Positions 47,291 through 64,000 of a DNA stretch of 64,000 nucleotides are shown here, piece by piece. The stretch lies in the NCBI RefSeq assembly GCF_027596085.1, contig NC_072452.1, forward strand, positions 8,459,290 to 8,523,289, written 5' to 3'. Position 1 is the stretch's first letter, and every line of letters starts with the position of its first letter. Source of the stretch: Anoplopoma fimbria. Its lineage: Eukaryota; Chordata; Actinopteri; Perciformes; Anoplopomatidae. A program made the translations under genes and the position numbers. Below the pieces are notes generated by a model. The model did not search any database and was not told where the DNA came from. It saw only the letters and a program-made list of their open reading frames with translations.

Positions 47291-47395
47291 GAGAGTATAA
47301 ACAGTATAAACAGTATGAACAGTGGATATGAGATGCAAGATATATACAGTATATATATAGTATAAACAGTAAGGTGTAAGTATACTATTACTCTA
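47291..47395. mobile_element. right part of the interrupted interspersed repeat
   Basis: Tandem gtataaacagtataaacagt words and tatacagtatatatatagta, followed by cagtaaggtgtaag. This is the typical end of the module that starts at 46,656. The identification is from memory of common teleost repeats. Confidence 0.4.
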
Positions 47396-47398
47396 AGT

Positions 47399-47718
47399 CA
47401 GGGGTCTTCAACGTTTTTCAGGCCAATGACCCCCAAACTGATAGAGAGATGGAGCAGGGACCCCCTACTATATATATTGTATAAAATTGTGTTTTATATT
47501 AAACTGGGCCTAGTGCCATGTATAAACATACCTTGTTATTGTGCATTCAATACTAAGCTATTCAAATAATACACAGGTTCATATATTCATGTTTTTATTT
47601 TAAACATGTGCAAGGTAGGCTTGGAGGGAGAGGTCCAGGCTGTGAGTGAACCGGTGCCCACCTGCAGAGAGCTCCTGTGTGTCGCTGAATGTGTGCATTT
47701 CTGACTGAAAGATAATGA
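47399..47718 (+). mobile_element. hAT-like / dispersed repeat starting caggggtcttcaacg
   Basis: The end CAGGGGTCTTCAACG followed by tttttcaggcc and gacccccaaactgatagaga is a very common teleost repeat start, similar in plan to the segment at 1,410. It runs to the (AAT)n tract. No opposite inverted end is visible, so the copy is probably truncated. Confidence 0.45.

Positions 47719-47790
<72 letters not shown>
47719..47790. repeat. (AAT)n trinucleotide array
   Basis: About 24 perfect AAT units separating two dispersed repeats. Confidence 0.98.
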
Positions 47791-47975
47791 CAATCCTTAA
47801 TTAGTCCCACAACGGGGAAATTTACAATTCTCTGCATTTAACCCATCCCGGAGGAGCAGTGGGCTGCGCCCGGGATGCAACTTGGGGTTAGGTGTCTCAC
47901 TCAAGGACACCTCGGCATGTTGACTGTAGAGGGCCGGGGTTCGAACCACCGACCTTTGTGGTTGCAATAACATCT
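47791..47975. mobile_element. SINE-like repeat with tRNA-type B-box word
   Basis: It contains attagtcccacaacggggaa, tctgcatttaacccatcccg and ggttaggtgtctcactcaag, and ends with ggggttcgaaccaccgacc. GGTTCGAACC matches an RNA polymerase III B box. These words form a familiar teleost dispersed repeat. The family is not named. Confidence 0.5.
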
Positions 47976-48099
47976 TCTGCCTCCATTTATCCATTCGCTA
48001 CAATATGTTGGATTCATGTTAATGTGTATTTAAAGACATTTAAATTTGTGGGGAAAAAAATGTAAAATAAATATGGAAAATTGTCTAATTTATATATAT

Positions 48100-48356
48100 A
48101 TTTATTATATTGTGCAATAATAGTTAAAATAGTTTTTTCGGTCTGTAAATATTATATTTCAGTTATTGTTGTTTTTCTACTGTTTTTATTGCTTATTTAT
48201 AATACTTGTTTTTCATTTTTTTTTCATTTTTTATTTTATCTTGTCTTTCTTTACTATGTCTCTTGTGTGCACTTTACTCTATGCTGCTGTAAGCCTGCAA
48301 ATTCCCGCTGCGGGACTAATAAAGGATTATCTTATATATATATATATATATATATT
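48100..48356 (+). mobile_element. retroposon 3' tail with (TA)n end
   Basis: A T-rich stretch runs to cactttactctatgctgctg and aaattcccgctgcgggacta, then ataaaggattatctta and a (TA)n tract (48,333-48,355). The plan is like the tail at 34,680-34,905. It ends about 130 bases before the clint1 promoter words. Confidence 0.5.
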
Positions 48357-48516
48357 AAAAAAAAAAATTCTGACTCGTGATATTTTGCCACTTTGAATCA
48401 GCAACACGTGTGTACCAAGTTTACAACTATTATTTAATTTTTTTTAATGCATTTAAGAGGCTCCACGTCCTCCTAGCAACAGTAGTTCAGACGGAGGCCC
48501 CGGCCGCTGATCAGGA

Positions 48517-48532
48517 ACTACAATTCCAATGC
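48517..48532 (+). promoter_or_regulatory. clint1: ZNF143/THAP11-type site
   Basis: ACTACAATTCCAATGC matches the long ZNF143 consensus ACTACAATTCCCAGCATGC except for a shortened middle. Such sites are strongly enriched close to vertebrate housekeeping transcription starts. Confidence 0.55.
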
Positions 48533-48550
48533 TGCTTCACGCAACGTCGG

Positions 48551-48558
48551 TGACGTCA
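48551..48558 (+). promoter_or_regulatory. clint1: full palindromic CRE (CREB/ATF site)
   Basis: Perfect TGACGTCA, 166 bases upstream of the start codon and next to further CGTC words. It implies CREB/ATF binding to the clint1 promoter, by inference. Confidence 0.55.
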
Positions 48559-48664
48559 TCACGTCGTGAGCTTCCGCCTCTCCGTCTTCAGAGAGAGAGA
48601 GAGAGAGAGGTGAAGAAGAGTTTAACTTTCCAGAGTTCAGGGGTCTGGCCGCGGTGTTCGTGTG

Positions 48665-48695
<31 letters not shown>

Positions 48696-48723
48696 GTTTG
48701 TGTTTGTTTTCCACGGAGCCAAG

Positions 48724-60690
<11,967 letters not shown>

Positions 60691-62765
60691 TAGAGCTGGA
60701 GAGAAAAGATTATCTGGTGGAGTGGTGGTCTCTCTATCTCTCTCTCTCTTCCCCGTCCATTGGTAAAGGATTGTTATGAGCTGCAAACAAAGAGTACTTG
60801 AATAACGTCAACTATCATAATACCAATACCCTGCAATCTCCTTATTATTATTTTTTTTTTTAAAGAAATGCTGTGTAGTGAAATGGATCTAAATGAACGT
60901 GTTTGTGTTGTGTTTTGAACCAGTCATCTGTCTGGTCATGGGTGGTGGTCAAACACACACTGACGGCAGTGTGCCTTGTTGGTGACTTAAGAGTCCGTGA
61001 GGAGGAGGAGGAGTGTGCCAGAATGTCGGGGGGGGGGATTTGCTTTATAACCTCAATCAAGTGAAATCACCAGAATAGCTAAACTATATCAGTAGCTGCG
61101 TAATTTTCTTTTGAGATGCATTCTCAGTAACTTTACAGAAGGATACGTTTTTGAATAACATGATCAGCCATTTTTAACTTTCTAATGTACATTTAAGAAT
61201 ATCAAGTTACCTCTTTTTATGTCATTGCTCTTCCTTTGACCTGTAAATATTAATCTGGAGCCCTTACAAATAAGTTATGAAGTTCCTATATGAGAGGCAG
61301 TGGCGGTGTGAAGAGTTGTATCATGCAGACCAAATCTAATATGAATCAAGACCCATAACAAAGCACATTGACACCTTGTCTTTGTACATAAGTGTCCACA
61401 CACTCCAGGTGTGGCCAGTCAGTGCTGCAGTCTAAATAATGAGTGTTTGGAGTGAAGGTTATTGATTTAATTTGAGGAGTTTCTCTTTCAGCAAACCATC
61501 ATTTGTGGCCTTTTTCTTATTGCTATATATATATCTATATATTTTACTTATGAAGACTATTATAATCAGTTTGCATCCAAATGAGATAATCAGTAGTTAG
61601 AAACAGGCTCATACAGGGGTTGTGGGTTCTTAATTACAGCACAGAGTGCCTGAAAGACATTTGCCTTTTCTCTTCAGTTAACCTCTTTGAAGGAAACAAT
61701 GTGACAGCGCGTTGTGTTGAGGACAGCTACCAGACCGGAGCTTCTGTACTATGTACAAACATCTGTGTTTGTACTAATGCCTCTAGCCACGCGTTCCGTC
61801 TGTACAGGTATCAGATGCAATCGTATAATTATTTCGCTCAGTGTTTTGTTCGTCCCACGCACACGTACGTGGCTCCACTTTATTCAGGTCAGTGATAACT
61901 TCAGAGCTCAAAAAAAAAAAAACAGCCAAGTCGAAAATCTGTCGAGCTCAACGTAAATCAGCACCTCGAGTGTTGCTACAGACTGTTATTCAGATTGCCT
62001 CACTCGTCCACATCTGTTAAATGTTCACCAGTTCATCTTGGGAAATGCTGCCCTTTGACCTTCCATCTCTATTAATGTTACACATTAAAAAACAGCAATC
62101 TTAGGAACTGTGTTGCCGTCATAACCGTCTGCATGTTTCACAACTTATCAGGAAGATTTATGAGAGGAAGCGCTTTTTACCAGACGGGATGTGTTGTGGG
62201 TTGGCGCATAATGATCAGTCCCATTCAGCTGAACACCAGCTAACTGATCTGTTCGGCGTACAAAACCTTTCTCTTCAGTGGTTCAAGTGCCTGCCGGTGG
62301 TTGCCTCCTGACCCTTGTAATGAGTGAGAAGTAAATCTTTGCTGCCTAACATTTTTGGCAAGTCAACGATAAGATAAATAATTCACTGACCAGAGGAGAA
62401 GGCGGTGGATTCTGCATCCCCAAGGGGACTGAAGATCTTGAAGCTTTCCTACTCTCCCAAGGGCTCAAGAGGCTGAGCACACTAACACATAGTAGCCTTG
62501 CGTCTGAGTCTGAAGCATTAAAAATGACCAAAATCTGTTTGCTGTTTTTTTCTAAAATATATCAGTAGAGGTTGTTTTATTCATTTGTGTTTTTTACTTC
62601 AAATTGATTTGATCTTCTCTTAAATGGGATTGTTACTGAAACACTAGCATATGCAAATGTAAAAGATAATCCTTTGAGGAAATGACATTTTTGCATTGTT
62701 CCCATTTCGATTTGATTTACACATTGATTCTTTATCTACAACATTAAACAGTTGATTGAAATTTG
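60691..62765 (+). other. clint1: clint1 3' untranslated region
   Basis: AT-rich non-coding sequence from the stop to the best poly(A) signal. It contains a Pumilio-type word TGTAAATA at 61,242-61,249 and several T/A runs. The 91-codon frame at 61,620-61,895 has no family resemblance and is taken as chance. Confidence 0.65.
62743..62748 (+). terminator. clint1: candidate poly(A) signal ATTAAA, clint1
   Basis: ATTAAA followed 20-60 bases later by GT-rich sequence (ggtgtgtgttatttggtgtg), a good cleavage context. Alternatives are AATAAA at 62,898-62,903 and 63,971-63,976. Confidence 0.55.
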
Positions 62766-62897
62766 TTAATGGTGTGTGTTATTTGGTGTGCTGTGTCATT
62801 AGCCTCATTCAAAAGAGCTTCAAGCAGCAAAAGTGAAGCCACTGCGCTCGACTTTGAAATTACATTGACTTAATGCGAGTTTGTTAACTTCATCGGT

Positions 62898-62903
62898 AAT
62901 AAA
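62898..62903 (+). terminator. clint1: alternative poly(A) signal AATAAA, clint1
   Basis: A perfect AATAAA (ggtaataaagaaagg), but with a weaker GT-rich downstream region than the ATTAAA at 62,743. Confidence 0.3.
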
Positions 62904-63901
62904 GAAAGGTCGACGATAAATATGCCCATTTACAAATGATATTAATAAGGCAGGAAGCATGTAAACTAACAATACATGCAAATCAGATGATAAATGATCA
63001 TGCTGGATACCAAATCCATAGGTTAGCACAGCTAAGTGGACAAAGAAAAGCATAAAGTAGATCTCAATAAGACATTATGGAGTTGTGTGTAAAGAACTGT
63101 TGTTACTTAGTGTCCTTCAATATCATTCAGCTGATGAAATGTACAGTTTGCCCTGACGAGATGGATGGCCTGATTACTCTGATATAATACACTTAGGAGA
63201 TAAGATTGTGTAGTCTAATTGTGGCCCACCTCTTCAGCACCAGCGCCGTGCCCTTCTCATATTGTATCAAGGTTTGTTGGAACACGCTGGTGTGACAAAC
63301 ACGACTAAAACACAGCTTGCATTAAACAATTGACCCCATTTTCACTCTCTGGAGAGGAAGCCTGTTAAATGGGCTACACTAATAATATACATATATATGA
63401 AAAGTAACAGTATATATATATGAACAACAGCTACTGCTAGAATTTGTCCCATTTATGGCATAAAAATATATAGAAAGAGGGTCAATTAATCTCTGCCGTC
63501 AAATTAAGAAAAAACTAAAATAAGACATTCAGACCCAGAAACATTATAGCAACATGCAATCATTCTGTGCCACTCATCATCCAAAAGTAACCTCTGCTGT
63601 TTCGAGCAGAACAAAAAAAAAAAGCAACATCTTTACAACTTCCATGAGATGCAGTAAATTGTGCTTTTATGGGTAATGTTCCCATTAAAGAGTAAAAGCA
63701 ATCTGAGACGTCAAGACAAATGACAGCTTTTGAGTGCCATCTGCAATCTCCAGCTTCACAAACTCAATTATTCATAATGCATTTATGAAGTCCGCTGAGA
63801 CTGCGCTGTCATTCCTGTTCAAACTAACGGGAAAAGCAACATAAAGGGACAAGCTCTTCTGAGACGACAATGGCCTCGCAGATGGCTCTAATGTGTTTAT
63901 G

Positions 63902-63915
63902 CTGCCACCTGCTGG
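63902..63915 (-). promoter_or_regulatory. CTCF-like site (14 of 14 core positions)
   Basis: The plus strand reads CTGCCACCTGCTGG. Its reverse complement CCAGCAGGTGGCAG fits every position of CCASYAGRKGGCRS. It could mark a domain border downstream of clint1. Binding is not demonstrated. Confidence 0.45.
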
Positions 63916-64000
63916 GTAATAACCAGAACACAAAAACGCTGGTGTTGATGCTGTGGTGTAAAGGTGTCAAAATAAATGTCCTTTAGTGGCTGTCAGACAA

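Larger units (their letters stand above)
48441..48723 (+). promoter_or_regulatory. clint1: clint1 promoter and 5' UTR region
   Basis: GC- and CpG-richer than its surroundings, without a TATA box. It contains a ZNF143-like word (48,517-48,532), a perfect CRE (48,551-48,558), an RFX-type half site TAGCAAC (48,474-48,480) and two (GA)n runs in the probable 5' UTR (48,590-48,609 and 48,665-48,691). This is the layout of a housekeeping promoter. The transcription start cannot be placed. Confidence 0.6.
62766..64000. other. intergenic, downstream of clint1
   Basis: No gene is seen. The sequence is AT-rich with a small (TA)n patch at 63,388-63,420. A perfect CTCF-like core occurs at 63,902-63,915, close to the window end. 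Confidence 0.75.

Noticed and set aside
62451..62463. EBF1-type word TCCCAAGGGC near the clint1 3' end
   Set aside because: One mismatch from TCCCNNGGGA. Such words are expected by chance in 64 kb, and there is no supporting context.

Overview
The window is from a teleost fish nuclear genome. Coding information is split into short exons with GT-AG introns. The DNA is full of long CA/TG microsatellites and carries fish-type mobile elements: Tc1-derived MITEs, hAT-like remnants, LINE/SINE tails and a GATA array. The two genes found are vertebrate genes that are also neighbours, in the same order and orientation, on human chromosome 5q33. I cannot name the species.

Region 1 (1-22,610) is the 3' half of ebf1, an early B-cell factor (COE family) transcription factor, on the + strand. 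Eight coding exons can be placed to the base. They encode the IPT/TIG domain, the helix-loop-helix dimerisation region with its vertebrate-type duplicated helix, and the Ser/Thr/Pro-rich transactivation tail. The exons for the DNA-binding domain lie to the left of the window. The gene has two alternative ends: a cassette exon with its own stop (18,364-18,432) and a terminal exon ending AIPGMIVPPM (19,675-19,706), which resembles the mammalian EBF1 end. Exon 18 kb (17,949-18,145) lacks one base in a C run, which shifts the frame. A 3' UTR of up to about 2.9 kb follows.

Region 2 (about 22.6-48.4 kb) is a 26 kb intergenic stretch with no protein-coding gene that I can support. It holds many (CA)n/(TG)n tracts, AT-rich segments with octamer and homeodomain-like words that may be conserved enhancers, two CTCF-like words, a degraded hAT-like element with a retroposon tail inside it, and a dense nest of interspersed repeats at 46.66-48.36 kb that includes a truncated LINE coding fragment.

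Region 3 (48.5-62.8 kb) is a complete clint1 (epsinR/enthoprotin) gene on the + strand. Its promoter region carries ZNF143-like and CRE words. It has 12 coding exons for a 623-residue protein: an ENTH domain followed by an unstructured clathrin/AP-1/GGA-binding tail and a Met/Gly-rich C-terminus. Intron 1 holds two nearly identical 226-227 bp Tc1-type MITEs. A roughly 2 kb 3' UTR and about 1.2 kb of intergenic DNA close the window.

The genes are not functionally linked: ebf1 is a nuclear developmental regulator and clint1 is a trafficking adaptor. Their linkage is old synteny. I did not find a novel biological system. The best leads are the ebf1 C-terminal exon choice and frameshift, and the splice-site ambiguities in clint1.
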